The notes under the pieces are model-generated. The model saw nothing but the letters and a program-made list of their open reading frames with translations. It was not told the origin of the DNA and did no database searches. The position numbers were made by a program, and so were the translations under genes. 28,624 nucleotides of DNA, from the NCBI GenBank assembly GCA_946480815.1, contig CAMLLB010000054.1, positions 1-28,624 of the forward strand, given 5' to 3'. This DNA comes from an uncultured Flavobacteriales bacterium. GTDB taxonomy: Bacteria > Bacteroidota > Bacteroidia > Flavobacteriales > Crocinitomicaceae. This document shows, piece by piece, positions 8,300 through 16,961 of this stretch (position 1 is its first letter; every line of letters begins with the position of its first letter).

Positions 8300-9418
8300 A
8301 TGGAGAAAATAATGATTAGAAGGATGACATATTATTCCTTTCATGTGTCTGAGTTGGTTTATCTTATGCAAATGAAGAAAGAATTCAAGCAATTCAAACC
8401 TTCAGAGCACCGCTTGACAGATTTATCACACTCCACAGATGATTTAAGTTATTGCTACGAAGCACTTAAAAAGGTTTCGCGATCTTTTGCTGTCGTGATT
8501 CAGCAATTACCGGATGATCTGAAAAACCCTGTTTGTTTGTTTTACCTTGTTTTGCGGGGTCTTGATACCATTGAAGATGACATGAACATCGACAATGCTG
8601 TCAAAAAAGACATGTTACTTTCATTTGCCGACCGCATAAACAAAGAAGAGTTTATCCTTGAAGACGTTGGAGATACCGAAGATTACCGGGACCTAATGCT
8701 TCATTTTGATAAAGTAATTCGTGAATATCAAAAGCTTGGTCCTGAATACAAAGAAGTTATTACCGAGATAACCAATGAGATGGCAATCGGGATGAATAAG
8801 TATGCGCATGAAACCGTTGAATGTTATAAAGACTGGGACGATTATTGTTATTACGTTGCCGGATTGGTTGGAATAGGTTTGAGCAGATTGTTTCTTGCCT
8901 CAAAATTAGAGACAAGTCCGAAGCTTTCTGACAAAAACCTCAGTAATGAAATGGGACTGTTCTTGCAAAAAACAAACATCATTCGTGATTTTGCGGAAGA
9001 TTTGGAACAAGGACGTATTTTCTGGCCGGAGGAATCCTGGAAAAATAAAGCAAATACATTGACCGAATTGCAAGCAGATGAGAAAAACGGACTTGCTGCG
9101 CTGAATGAAGTGGTACTCAATGCACTTGGACATGTTCCGGCTTGTTTGGAGTTCTTGGAATGTCTGGACAATCAGAAAATTTTCCGTTTTTGTGCCATTC
9201 CGCAATTGATGGCAATTGCAACGCTGAAAGAGTTGTATAATAATCCCCAGGTCTTACACCAAAATGTAAAGATCAGAAAAGGGAAAACCGCTAAATATTT
9301 TATTTCAATTCAGGACTTTAGCAGTACGAAAAAAGAATTTATCTCTATTCTTGACAGTTTGGAGAAAAAAGATAATACAGGTAAAATTAAATCAATATTA
9401 GCCAAAATTCAACGATGA
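8300..9418 (+). CDS. sqs: squalene synthase, eukaryote-like
   Basis: Condenses two farnesyl diphosphates to squalene via presqualene diphosphate with NADPH. The 372-residue protein carries the signature blocks of FDFT1/ERG9 enzymes: SRSFAVVIQQL (60-70), FYLVLRGLDTIEDDM (81-95) with the first Asp-rich motif DTIEDD, YCYYVAGLVGIGLSRLF (182-198) and MGLFLQKTNIIRDFAED (218-234) with the second Asp-rich motif. These read far closer to the eukaryotic enzyme than to bacterial HpnC/HpnD or CrtB. The C-terminal membrane anchor of eukaryotic forms is absent, so it should be soluble or peripheral. The frame allows starts at 8300, 8312 and 8324; the last fits the promoter and the family N-terminus best, and the longest is listed. 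Its stop overlaps the next start (ATGA). It leads the operon although its substrate is made by the eighth gene. Confidence 0.95.
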   Translation: MEKIMIRRMTYYSFHVSELVYLMQMKKEFKQFKPSEHRLTDLSHSTDDLSYCYEALKKVSRSFAVVIQQLPDDLKNPVCLFYLVLRGLDTIEDDMNIDNAVKKDMLLSFADRINKEEFILEDVGDTEDYRDLMLHFDKVIREYQKLGPEYKEVITEITNEMAIGMNKYAHETVECYKDWDDYCYYVAGLVGIGLSRLFLASKLETSPKLSDKNLSNEMGLFLQKTNIIRDFAEDLEQGRIFWPEESWKNKANTLTELQADEKNGLAALNEVVLNALGHVPACLEFLECLDNQKIFRFCAIPQLMAIATLKELYNNPQVLHQNVKIRKGKTAKYFISIQDFSSTKKEFISILDSLEKKDNTGKIKSILAKIQR

Positions 9419-10731
9419 GCACAGGTGAATTTGATATCATAGTGATTGGTGCCGGAGTTGCCGGAGGAGTATTTGCAGCTTCCCAACCCGCGAGCACGCG
9501 CATTCTTGTTGTAGAGCGCGACCTTACAGAACCGGATAGAATTATCGGGGAATTAATGCAGCCGGGAGGAATTCAGGCCCTGAATGAACTGGGGCTCGGT
9601 CATTTACTGGAAGGAATCGACGCGCAGGAAGTCAACGGATATAATCTGATCAAGGGTAATGACCGGTTCACTATCCACTATGATGAAGTACAAAAAGGAA
9701 TCAAGGGAATTGGTTTGAGAAACGGAAAGTTCCTGACAAATATTCGAAAAGAACTTGAAAAAAGAGAGAATATTACCTTAGTTCAGGGAAACGTTACCCA
9801 AATCCTGGAGGACAATAACACCATTATCGGTGTAAGTTATACACAGGAAGATGGAACGAGTATCTCACAATACGCAAAATTAACCATCGTTTGTGATGGG
9901 CCAATGTCTGTGTTGCGTGATAAGTTGAGTAAAGTAAACAAAAAGGTTACGTCCTATTTCATGGGATTGGTTCTGAAAGATTTGGAATTGGAGTTTCCTT
10001 CTTATGGCCACATGATCGTTACGGGTGATTTTCCAATCCTTGTTTACCCGATTCACACCAATGCTTATCGGATCTTAATTGATTATCCCGGTGGAAAAGC
10101 TCCCAAAATGGGTAAAGAATCCATTGAACGATTGAAGGAATCAGTGGTAAAAATATTACCTGAAGAAATGATCAATTCATTTTTAAAGGCAATGGAGGAA
10201 GATCAGCTAAAAGTGATGCCGAACCACGCTATGAAAAATCAGGCATTTCGTATGAAAGGCGCTGTACTTTTAGGCGATTCATTAAATATGAGACATCCTT
10301 TAACCGGTGGTGGAATGACGGCAACTTTCTCAGATATTCTTTGTCTGAATGGCGAATTGGCAGGAATTGATTTTCAAAATGAAACGAAACTGGAATCCGC
10401 CGTTAATGAATATTACAGGAACAGAGGGAAAAATGTAGAGACAATCAACATTTTGGCAAACGCTTTGTACGAGGTATTTACCGATGCTGAATTAAAGGAA
10501 GCATGTTTTGAATATTTACAGAAGGGTGGAGAACAAGCTACAGGCCCGCTTTCTATCCTGTCCGGAATAAACAAAAACAAACAATTCCTGTTGAAACACT
10601 TTTTTAAAGTGGCGATGCAGCATCCGGTACATTTTATTATTAAACCAGCGAAGCAAATACGCTTATATAAAAATGCAATCAGAATTATTCGTCCGATTTT
10701 GAAGGATGAAGACGTTCCGGCAATGATATAA
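9415..10731 (+). CDS. squalene monooxygenase (squalene epoxidase)
   Basis: FAD-dependent enzyme that converts squalene to (3S)-2,3-oxidosqualene with O2. The 438-residue protein has the dinucleotide-binding fold at the N-terminus (DIIVIGAGVAGG, residues 7-18, then VVERD at 32-36). The squalene-epoxidase hallmark EPDRIIGELMQPGG follows at 39-52, with DAQEVNGY at 69-76. The second FAD motif is LLGDSLNMRHPLTGGGM at 285-301. These blocks are near-identical in pattern to human SQLE/ERG1. The N-terminal membrane region of eukaryotic forms is absent. It overlaps the squalene synthase gene by 4 bp and shares one base with the isomerase start (TAATG). The O2 requirement means the pathway works only under oxic conditions. 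Confidence is high because the adjacent cyclase uses its product. Confidence 0.95.
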   Translation: MSTGEFDIIVIGAGVAGGVFAASQPASTRILVVERDLTEPDRIIGELMQPGGIQALNELGLGHLLEGIDAQEVNGYNLIKGNDRFTIHYDEVQKGIKGIGLRNGKFLTNIRKELEKRENITLVQGNVTQILEDNNTIIGVSYTQEDGTSISQYAKLTIVCDGPMSVLRDKLSKVNKKVTSYFMGLVLKDLELEFPSYGHMIVTGDFPILVYPIHTNAYRILIDYPGGKAPKMGKESIERLKESVVKILPEEMINSFLKAMEEDQLKVMPNHAMKNQAFRMKGAVLLGDSLNMRHPLTGGGMTATFSDILCLNGELAGIDFQNETKLESAVNEYYRNRGKNVETINILANALYEVFTDAELKEACFEYLQKGGEQATGPLSILSGINKNKQFLLKHFFKVAMQHPVHFIIKPAKQIRLYKNAIRIIRPILKDEDVPAMI

Positions 10732-11750
10732 TGGAGAAAATAGAACACGAATCGCTTGAAGCAGCAGACTTAAGGAAGCAAAATCATTTGGATTTGGCTT
10801 TTGCTTCACAGAGTGCCCTGTCAGATGGTCGTTTTTATTACGAGCCAATGCTGGAAGGACACCCTGAACAATCAGACTTGTCTATTCAATTGGGGAACAA
10901 AACATTGCGTTATCCAATCTGGATTTCAAGCATGACAGGCGGTACGTCCGCTGCAGGCCCGATCAATAAAATGTTGGCAAAAACTGCCGGCAAATATGGT
11001 TTTGGTATGGGATTGGGTTCCTGTCGCATTATTTTGGAGGACAATACTTATTTCGATGATTTTAACCTGCGCCCGATCCTTGGTGATGCTTCTCCGCTTT
11101 ATGCCAATGTGGGCATTGCTCAAATTGAACGATTAATAGATAAAGGCCAGGCATCCAAGTTAAAAGTACTGGTAGATAAGCTGGATGCAGACGGCTTGAT
11201 TGTACACGTCAATCCATTGCAGGAATGGTTACAGCCGGAAGGCGATCTAATTCAACGTTCTCCGCTTGTCACAATTAAGCAGTTGTTGAATGAAATTGAC
11301 ACCAATATCATTGTGAAAGAAGTTGGGCAGGGCTTTGGTCCTGAAAGCATGAGAGAATTACTCAAACTGCCGATTTTGGCAATCGACTTTGCTGCAAATG
11401 GCGGAACAAACTTTTCAAAATTAGAGTTGTTACGTAACGAACCATTGAAAGCTCATTATGAAGATATTATTGCTTTGGGGCATTCTGCTTCCGAAATGGT
11501 TGATTTTTTAAATACGGCAATCCAGGAACTGGGATCCGAACGTAAGTGTAATAACGTGATTATAAGTGGTGGGATAAAAAACTTTTTGGATGGTTATTAT
11601 TTAACCTCTAAGGCAAGCATCCCTGCTATTTATGGTCAGGCAGCGCCATTCTTAAAACACGCAAATGAATCACAGGAAGCCCTGGATACATTTGCCGAAA
11701 TCCAGATAAAAGGATTACTGATGGCTCAGAAATTTTTAAAAATAAGGTAA
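10731..11750 (+). CDS. fni: type 2 isopentenyl-diphosphate delta-isomerase (FMN-dependent)
   Basis: Interconverts IPP and DMAPP using reduced FMN. The 339-residue length is typical. Visible family features are RKQNHL near residue 15, SSMTGGT near 66-72 (FMN/substrate loop), GFGMGLGSCR near 90-99, and the HVNPLQEWLQPEGD block, which contains the Gln-Glu pair (substrate and Mg2+ binding). VKEVGQGFG, DFAANGGTNFSKLE and a phosphate-binding ISGGIKNFLDG near the C-terminus complete the TIM barrel. It starts on the last base of the epoxidase stop codon and ends flush with the next gene. Supplying DMAPP as primer for the prenyl transferase explains its place in the operon. Confidence 0.95.
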   Translation: MEKIEHESLEAADLRKQNHLDLAFASQSALSDGRFYYEPMLEGHPEQSDLSIQLGNKTLRYPIWISSMTGGTSAAGPINKMLAKTAGKYGFGMGLGSCRIILEDNTYFDDFNLRPILGDASPLYANVGIAQIERLIDKGQASKLKVLVDKLDADGLIVHVNPLQEWLQPEGDLIQRSPLVTIKQLLNEIDTNIIVKEVGQGFGPESMRELLKLPILAIDFAANGGTNFSKLELLRNEPLKAHYEDIIALGHSASEMVDFLNTAIQELGSERKCNNVIISGGIKNFLDGYYLTSKASIPAIYGQAAPFLKHANESQEALDTFAEIQIKGLLMAQKFLKIR

Positions 11751-13061
11751 ATGGTACAAATAGAGGGGTTCTCGAAAAAGAACAAGCAAGAGAAGTTGGA
11801 AACAATTACAAAATTTTTTAAGTATCCTGAGGAAGCGATGGAAACATTTAAAAGTTTTGACCACCCGGAGGTTGCTGTTCAGGAAGTAATTAATGAGTTT
11901 AGTGAAAATACCATATCCAATTTCCACTTACCTTATAGCATTGCTCCGAACTTTTTGATCAATGGGAGAACATTTGCTGTTCCAATGGTGATTGAAGAAA
12001 GTTCTGTCGTTGCTGCTGCTTCAAACAGCGCGAAGTTCTGGTCTGCTTTTGGAGGATTTCATACAGAGATTGTTGATACCGAAAAAGTAGGACAAGTTCA
12101 CTTCTTGTGGCACGACGACATTGAAAAGCTGATCAATCGTTTTGATGAGCTAAAACAGCTTTTCCTGAACGGTTCAGAAGATATTACCGTAAATATGCGT
12201 AAACGTGGCGGTGGTATCAAGGATATCGTTCTAAAAGACCTTTCAGATAAGGAACCCGGATTAATGCAGTTGTTTGTCACTTTTGAAACGAAAGATTCAA
12301 TGGGTGCAAATTTCGTAAACTCCTGTTTGGAACGATTTGCCGAAATATTCCGAAACTGGCACCAAAACCAAGCGGACTTAAAAGAGGACGGATTGGAGAT
12401 CATTATGTCCATTCTCTCTAACCTTACACCGAATTGTGTGGTTAAGTGCTGGGTGGAAACGGATGTGAAGAACCTGGATGGAATTGTTCCGGGTGTTTCC
12501 GGGAAGGAATTCGCAAAAAAATTCCATACTGCCGTGAGAATTGCACAAGTAGATCCTTATCGTGCAACAACACATAACAAAGGGATTTACAATGGTATTG
12601 ACGCAGTTGTATTGGCTACAGGAAATGATTTCAGAGCGGTTGAAGCTTGCGGCCATGCGTATGCAAGTATGAACGGTACTTATACTTCCTTAACGAACTG
12701 TACGATTGAGAATGACATTTTCCGTTTTGAGCTGACTTTACCGATCGCTTTGGGAGTAGTTGGCGGATTGACGAACTTACACCCGCTGGTGAAACTGTCA
12801 CATGAATTGTTGGATTTCCCGAATGCAAGAGAATTGATGGGAATCGCAGCAGCAGCAGGATTGGCAAACAACTTCGGTGCGGTGAAATCATTGACAACAA
12901 CCGGAATTCAGCAAGGACATATGAAAATGCACTTGTTCAATATCATGAATCAATTGGAGGTGAAAAAAGAAGACCGGGATAAAATCGTAGCTTACTTCAA
13001 AGACAAAAACGTCTCTGTATCTGCAGTTCGTACATATGTTGAATCTCTTCAATTGGTTTAA
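11751..13061 (+). CDS. mvaA: hydroxymethylglutaryl-CoA reductase, class II
   Basis: Reduces HMG-CoA to mevalonate, the committed step. The 436-residue protein is of the class II (bacterial) type, without a membrane domain. The conserved block IAPNFLINGRTFAVPMVIEE contains the catalytic Glu (82-83) and is followed by SSVVAAASNSAKFW. ATTHNKGIYNGIDAVVLATG contains the catalytic Lys277, GNDFRAVEA the catalytic Asp293, and GIQQGHMKMHL the catalytic His390. All four catalytic residues of the family are therefore present. The cofactor (NADH or NADPH) cannot be told by eye. The ATG follows the isomerase stop directly. No HMG-CoA synthase gene is present here, so the substrate must come from a gene elsewhere. 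Confidence 0.95.
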   Translation: MVQIEGFSKKNKQEKLETITKFFKYPEEAMETFKSFDHPEVAVQEVINEFSENTISNFHLPYSIAPNFLINGRTFAVPMVIEESSVVAAASNSAKFWSAFGGFHTEIVDTEKVGQVHFLWHDDIEKLINRFDELKQLFLNGSEDITVNMRKRGGGIKDIVLKDLSDKEPGLMQLFVTFETKDSMGANFVNSCLERFAEIFRNWHQNQADLKEDGLEIIMSILSNLTPNCVVKCWVETDVKNLDGIVPGVSGKEFAKKFHTAVRIAQVDPYRATTHNKGIYNGIDAVVLATGNDFRAVEACGHAYASMNGTYTSLTNCTIENDIFRFELTLPIALGVVGGLTNLHPLVKLSHELLDFPNARELMGIAAAAGLANNFGAVKSLTTTGIQQGHMKMHLFNIMNQLEVKKEDRDKIVAYFKDKNVSVSAVRTYVESLQLV

Positions 13062-13961
13062 TTGACAGTTCCGGAAAATAGTATAACGACCTATAAGGCA
13101 TCAGGAAAACTGATGCTTTTTGGTGAATACCTGGTTCTGAATGGATCAGACTGCCTGGCTTTTCCCTTAAAATTCGGACAAACACTTTCGGTAGAAAAGT
13201 CTGATGAACTTATCTGGGAAAGTTATGCCAAACACGGAAGATGGTTTTTTGCTTCTATGAGCAATGATTTTACTGTTCTGGAAACCAATAACGAAGATGC
13301 AGCGGAAATTTTAAGACGCTTGTTTTTGGTGATAAGAACGGAAAAACCCGATCTTGATTTCAAACAAAAATTTAAGTCAGAAGCGAATTTTGAATTGAAT
13401 TGGGGCCTTGGTTCCAGTTCTACGTTGATCAGCTTATTGAGCCAGTGGTCGGGCGTCGAAGCGAAGAAACTGCTTGATGTATCTTTCGGCGGATCAGGTT
13501 ACGATGTAGCTTGTGCAACAGCGGCAGGTCCGATTATCTATGCGAATGGAAAAGTTAAAAAGGAAGTAAATCTCCCGGAATCAATAACGGATAAATTGTT
13601 GTTTGTCTATTTGGGGAATAAGCAAAACTCACGGGAAGAAATAAAACGCTTTAAGGACAGGAAGGTTGATCAGCATCACATTGATACTATGAATGCACTG
13701 ATCTCAAATGCATTACAAACGGATAAAATCGAAGTGTTTGAGCAGCAATTGGATCTTTCCGAAGAGTTAATTTCTTCAATAATAGGGACTGCTAAATTAA
13801 AACAGCGTTTATTTGCAGATTATTCCTACAGCATCAAATCGTTGGGTGCATGGGGAGGAGATTTTTTTCTTGCAACGTACAGAGATCTGAAAACGGCAAA
13901 AAACTATTTTGAAGGAAAAGAATATGATGTATTATTTACCTATCAGGAATTCATAAAATAA
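13062..13961 (+). CDS. GHMP-family kinase, probable phosphomevalonate kinase
   Basis: A 299-residue GHMP kinase. Motif 1 is KASGKLMLFGEYLVLNG (12-28), the ATP loop is NWGLGSSST (113-121), the third conserved region is GGSGYDVACATAAGPIIY (143-160), and the C-terminal glycine motif is GAWGGDFFLA (about 263-272). GSGYDVA followed by IIY resembles the GSGFDVA signature of phosphomevalonate kinases more than mevalonate kinase's HGxPSGxD. Since mevalonate kinase and the decarboxylase are both present downstream, this gene fills the remaining phosphorylation step by elimination. It begins with TTG directly after the previous stop (TAATTG). The first in-frame ATG would fall inside motif 1, so TTG is the best start. 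The specific substrate is inference. Confidence 0.8.
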   Translation: MTVPENSITTYKASGKLMLFGEYLVLNGSDCLAFPLKFGQTLSVEKSDELIWESYAKHGRWFFASMSNDFTVLETNNEDAAEILRRLFLVIRTEKPDLDFKQKFKSEANFELNWGLGSSSTLISLLSQWSGVEAKKLLDVSFGGSGYDVACATAAGPIIYANGKVKKEVNLPESITDKLLFVYLGNKQNSREEIKRFKDRKVDQHHIDTMNALISNALQTDKIEVFEQQLDLSEELISSIIGTAKLKQRLFADYSYSIKSLGAWGGDFFLATYRDLKTAKNYFEGKEYDVLFTYQEFIK

Positions 13962-15017
13962 ATGGAAACAGACAAGGAATTGATGAATAAAGTAAAAGTA
14001 ACGTGGCGCTGCCCGTCTAATATTGCAATTGTTAAATACTGGGGAAAAAAAGGAAATCAAATACCTTGTAATTCTTCGTTAAGTTTGACTTTGTCAAATT
14101 CATTTACAGAAGTCGAAGCCGAATTATCAGAAAAGACAACGGATGAAGCGGTTCAGTTATCCTACTATTTTGAAGGTGAAATAAATGAAAAATTCGGTCA
14201 GCGTGTGGCTAAATTTTTAATCGATAATCGCGAATACTTCCCGTTTGTAGCTGAAAAGGCAATTACCATCCATTCCTCCAATAGTTTTCCGCATTCAGCC
14301 GGGATTGCTTCTTCTGCATCGGCATTCGGAGCTATTTCTTTGGCACTTTTGGATATTACCTACAGCTTACAGGGAAAAGAAAAAGACGCGGTCTTTTATG
14401 AGGAGGCAAGTAATCTGGCCAGATTAGGAAGCGGAAGTGCATCACGAAGCATGTTCCCCGGATTTGCTTCATGGGGAATCAATGAACAAATCCCGAACTC
14501 TTCGGATCAGCATGCAATTGAGATTAAGGATGTACACCCGACGTTCCGGAACATGAAGGACGCCATTCTGATCATCGAAGATGAACCCAAGAAAGTATCC
14601 AGTTCCGTTGGTCACTCCTTAATGAATAATCATCCCTATGCGGAAAATCGTTTCAAACAGGCAAACGAACGTACAGCTGAATTGGTTGAGATTCTGAAGA
14701 CCGGGAATATGGATGCGTTTATCCACATGTGCGAATCAGAAGCATTGACTTTGCACGGGATGATGATGACATCCATGGATTATTATTTATTGGTAAAGCC
14801 GGGAACCATCACAGCCATTGAAAAATTGATGGAATTCCGCAAGGAAAGTAAAGTTCCCGTTTGTTTTACATTGGACGCAGGTCCGAATGTGCACGTCCTT
14901 TATCCAAAAATGTACGAAGCAGAGGTAGAAGCGTTTATCCATACCGGTTTACGCGATACATATAAAAAAGTCATCTTCGATCAGGAAGGAAACGGCCCAA
15001 CAAAAATGAATTCGTAA
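13962..15017 (+). CDS. mvaD: diphosphomevalonate decarboxylase
   Basis: ATP-dependent decarboxylation of diphosphomevalonate to IPP. The 351-residue protein shows the family's PSNIAIVKYWGKK near residues 18-30, SFPHSAGIASSAS (108-120, phosphate loop), ARLGSGSASRS (153-163) and TLDAGPNVHVLYP with the catalytic Asp304. The catalytic Lys in KYWGK is also kept. Length and motif order are normal. The ATG abuts the preceding TAA, and an alternative Met at residue 8 would also preserve all motifs. The gene sits between two other GHMP-superfamily members, an order consistent with a compact lower mevalonate pathway. Confidence 0.95.
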   Translation: METDKELMNKVKVTWRCPSNIAIVKYWGKKGNQIPCNSSLSLTLSNSFTEVEAELSEKTTDEAVQLSYYFEGEINEKFGQRVAKFLIDNREYFPFVAEKAITIHSSNSFPHSAGIASSASAFGAISLALLDITYSLQGKEKDAVFYEEASNLARLGSGSASRSMFPGFASWGINEQIPNSSDQHAIEIKDVHPTFRNMKDAILIIEDEPKKVSSSVGHSLMNNHPYAENRFKQANERTAELVEILKTGNMDAFIHMCESEALTLHGMMMTSMDYYLLVKPGTITAIEKLMEFRKESKVPVCFTLDAGPNVHVLYPKMYEAEVEAFIHTGLRDTYKKVIFDQEGNGPTKMNS

Positions 15018-15020
15018 GAA

Positions 15021-15962
15021 ATGGAAAGCGTTAATTCAAAAATTCTGGTGTTTGGAGAATATGGCGTTTTACACGACGGTATGGCCCTGACAATTCCATT
15101 CAGTAAATTTTCCGGGCAATTGTGCTATCCTGAAAATGGAGAAGAAAGCGCAATGGCGGTATTATCTAACAAAGGTATTCGGGAATTCTTCAAGCATATT
15201 TTAGAGAATCACACAGATGAAACATTCAAATTGAATGTAAATGAACTGTCCAAGGAATTGGATAAAGGATTGTTTTTCAGAAGTGATATTCCACAAGGTT
15301 TCGGACTGGGAAGTTCGGGTGCACTTGTTGCCGCAGTATTCTTGCGTTACCTGGAAAAAGCCGGTGATTTCAAGGACGAATTGAAACATTTAACAATGGA
15401 TCGCATTCAAAGCCTGAAAAGCTGTTTAGGAGATCTGGAAGGGCATTTTCATGGAAAAAGTTCGGGAATAGATCCGTTGAGTATTATTATCAATGAACCG
15501 CTATTATTAAAAGCCAACAAGGAAATAGTAAAGGTGGAGATTCCCGCTTACAATGAAAACGGAAAAAACATCCTGTTTTTGCTGAATACCGGGATGGCAA
15601 GAAATTCCGAAAAACTGATTGAGAAGTTTCATCGTGCCTATGAAAAGGAAGACTTTCAGAAAAAACTGGAAACGAAATTAATCAAATATGCCAATGCAGG
15701 AATTACTGATTTCCTGAAAGGAGATACCGAAAATTTCTACCGGACCCTGGAGAAATTAGTTCGTTTTCAATTGGATGAAATGCATTACCTGATCCCGGAA
15801 AAGTATCATTCCATTGTTAAGCAAGGGTTGGATACAAAGAACTATTATTTAAAAATTTGTGGAGCCGGTGGTGGTGGATTCATGATCGGGTTTACCGAAA
15901 ACTGGGAAGAAACGCAGCAATTACTAAAAGACGAAGAGTTAGAAATTTTCTATAGATTTTAA
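15021..15962 (+). CDS. mvk: mevalonate kinase
   Basis: Phosphorylates mevalonate at C5 with ATP. This 313-residue GHMP kinase opens with KILVFGEYGVLHDG (7-20). The ATP-binding PQGFGLGSSGAL follows at 91-102, then EGHFHGKSSGID (140-151), the mevalonate kinase signature with Glu, His and catalytic Asp151. CGAGGGGFMIGF near 280-291 is the C-terminal glycine-rich motif. The HGxxSGxD block distinguishes it from the other GHMP kinase in the operon. It begins 3 bp after the decarboxylase stop. The order of enzymes along the operon does not follow the order of reactions. Confidence 0.92.
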   Translation: MESVNSKILVFGEYGVLHDGMALTIPFSKFSGQLCYPENGEESAMAVLSNKGIREFFKHILENHTDETFKLNVNELSKELDKGLFFRSDIPQGFGLGSSGALVAAVFLRYLEKAGDFKDELKHLTMDRIQSLKSCLGDLEGHFHGKSSGIDPLSIIINEPLLLKANKEIVKVEIPAYNENGKNILFLLNTGMARNSEKLIEKFHRAYEKEDFQKKLETKLIKYANAGITDFLKGDTENFYRTLEKLVRFQLDEMHYLIPEKYHSIVKQGLDTKNYYLKICGAGGGGFMIGFTENWEETQQLLKDEELEIFYRF

Positions 15963-15965
15963 ATT

Positions 15966-16955
15966 ATGACGACAACAACAACTACAATAAAACAGGAATT
16001 GGAAATCCAAAGAAAAGCGATTATTCAATTTTTGGAGACTGATGCATTGGAAGGTTTTCCAAGCAACTTAGCTGATTCCACTTATCATATCATGACATTG
16101 GAGGGAAAGCGTTTGCGTCCGATTATGGTATTGATGGCGGCTCAAGGTTTTGGTGTCAGTACTGAAGATGCTATGTCTGCTGCAATTTCGATTGAGGTGT
16201 TCCATAATTTCACACTCGTTCATGATGATATCATGGATAAAGCAGTTTTGCGAAGAGGAACGATCACTGTCCATGAAAAATACGGGGTAGATAAAGCCAT
16301 CGTAACAGGAGACGCTATGTTACCGCATTCTATTGCTTTATTGATCAAAGGAAACGAAGAAAAGTCTCCGGCCCTGTTAAAAAGTTTCCTGAAAATGGCT
16401 CAGGAAGTGATGGAAGGACAGCAATACGACATGGAGTTTGAAACCCAGGAAAGTGTCACTGTGGAAGAATACATGAACATGATCCGTCTGAAAACATCCG
16501 TTCTGTTCGGATGTGCTTGTGAGATCGGTGCCATGTTGGGTAATGCTTCGGTTGAAGATCAGAAAAAACTCTACGATTTCGGACTTTATACCGGATTGGC
16601 ATTCCAAATTATGGATGATTACCTGGATACATTCGGTGATGATTCATTTGGAAAACGAATCGGAGGTGATATCTTATTGAATAAAAAGACATTCTTGTTA
16701 ATCAACGCGATGCAACATGCAAATGCTGATCAAAAAGCGCGTATTACGCAACTATTTGATGAACAGGATGAAGAAGCAAAAATCAGTGGATTCCAGGCTA
16801 TTTTCAAAGAAATCGGGGTAGCTAAAATTGCTTTGGATAAAATGGAAGAATTACATGATAAATCTGTTGAAGCAATCATGACTTCCGGTCTTTCTGAAGA
16901 AGACAAACGCAAAATGATCGAATTGGGTGAAATCATGCTTCGCAGAACAACCTGA
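15966..16955 (+). CDS. polyprenyl diphosphate synthase (presumed FPP or GGPP synthase)
   Basis: Head-to-tail prenyl transferase, 329 residues. GKRLRP lies at 47-52. The first Asp-rich motif is DDIMD at 87-91, of the compact DDxxD form without the two-residue insertion of typical bacterial FPP synthases. It is preceded by HNFTLVH, so Phe82 is at -5 and Thr83 at -4 relative to the motif. The second motif is FQIMDDYLDTFGDD with DDYLD at 217-221, followed by GKRIGGDILLNKKT. The operon logic demands FPP for squalene synthase. However, an aromatic only at -5 also occurs in type I (archaeal-like) GGPP synthases, so chain length is uncertain and the product may be a mixture. The enzyme lies 3 bp after mevalonate kinase and 6 bp before the cyclase. 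Confidence 0.9.
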   Translation: MTTTTTTIKQELEIQRKAIIQFLETDALEGFPSNLADSTYHIMTLEGKRLRPIMVLMAAQGFGVSTEDAMSAAISIEVFHNFTLVHDDIMDKAVLRRGTITVHEKYGVDKAIVTGDAMLPHSIALLIKGNEEKSPALLKSFLKMAQEVMEGQQYDMEFETQESVTVEEYMNMIRLKTSVLFGCACEIGAMLGNASVEDQKKLYDFGLYTGLAFQIMDDYLDTFGDDSFGKRIGGDILLNKKTFLLINAMQHANADQKARITQLFDEQDEEAKISGFQAIFKEIGVAKIALDKMEELHDKSVEAIMTSGLSEEDKRKMIELGEIMLRRTT

Positions 16956-16961
16956 TACCCG

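Noticed and set aside
8851..9205. Long minus-strand frames within the sterol genes.
   Set aside because: They are out-of-frame shadows of genes whose plus-strand products are unmistakable.
8300..9418. Phytoene synthase or HpnC/HpnD as an alternative identity.
   Set aside because: The blocks YCYYVAGLVGIGLSRLF and MGLFLQKTNIIRDF are specific to true squalene synthases of the eukaryotic type.
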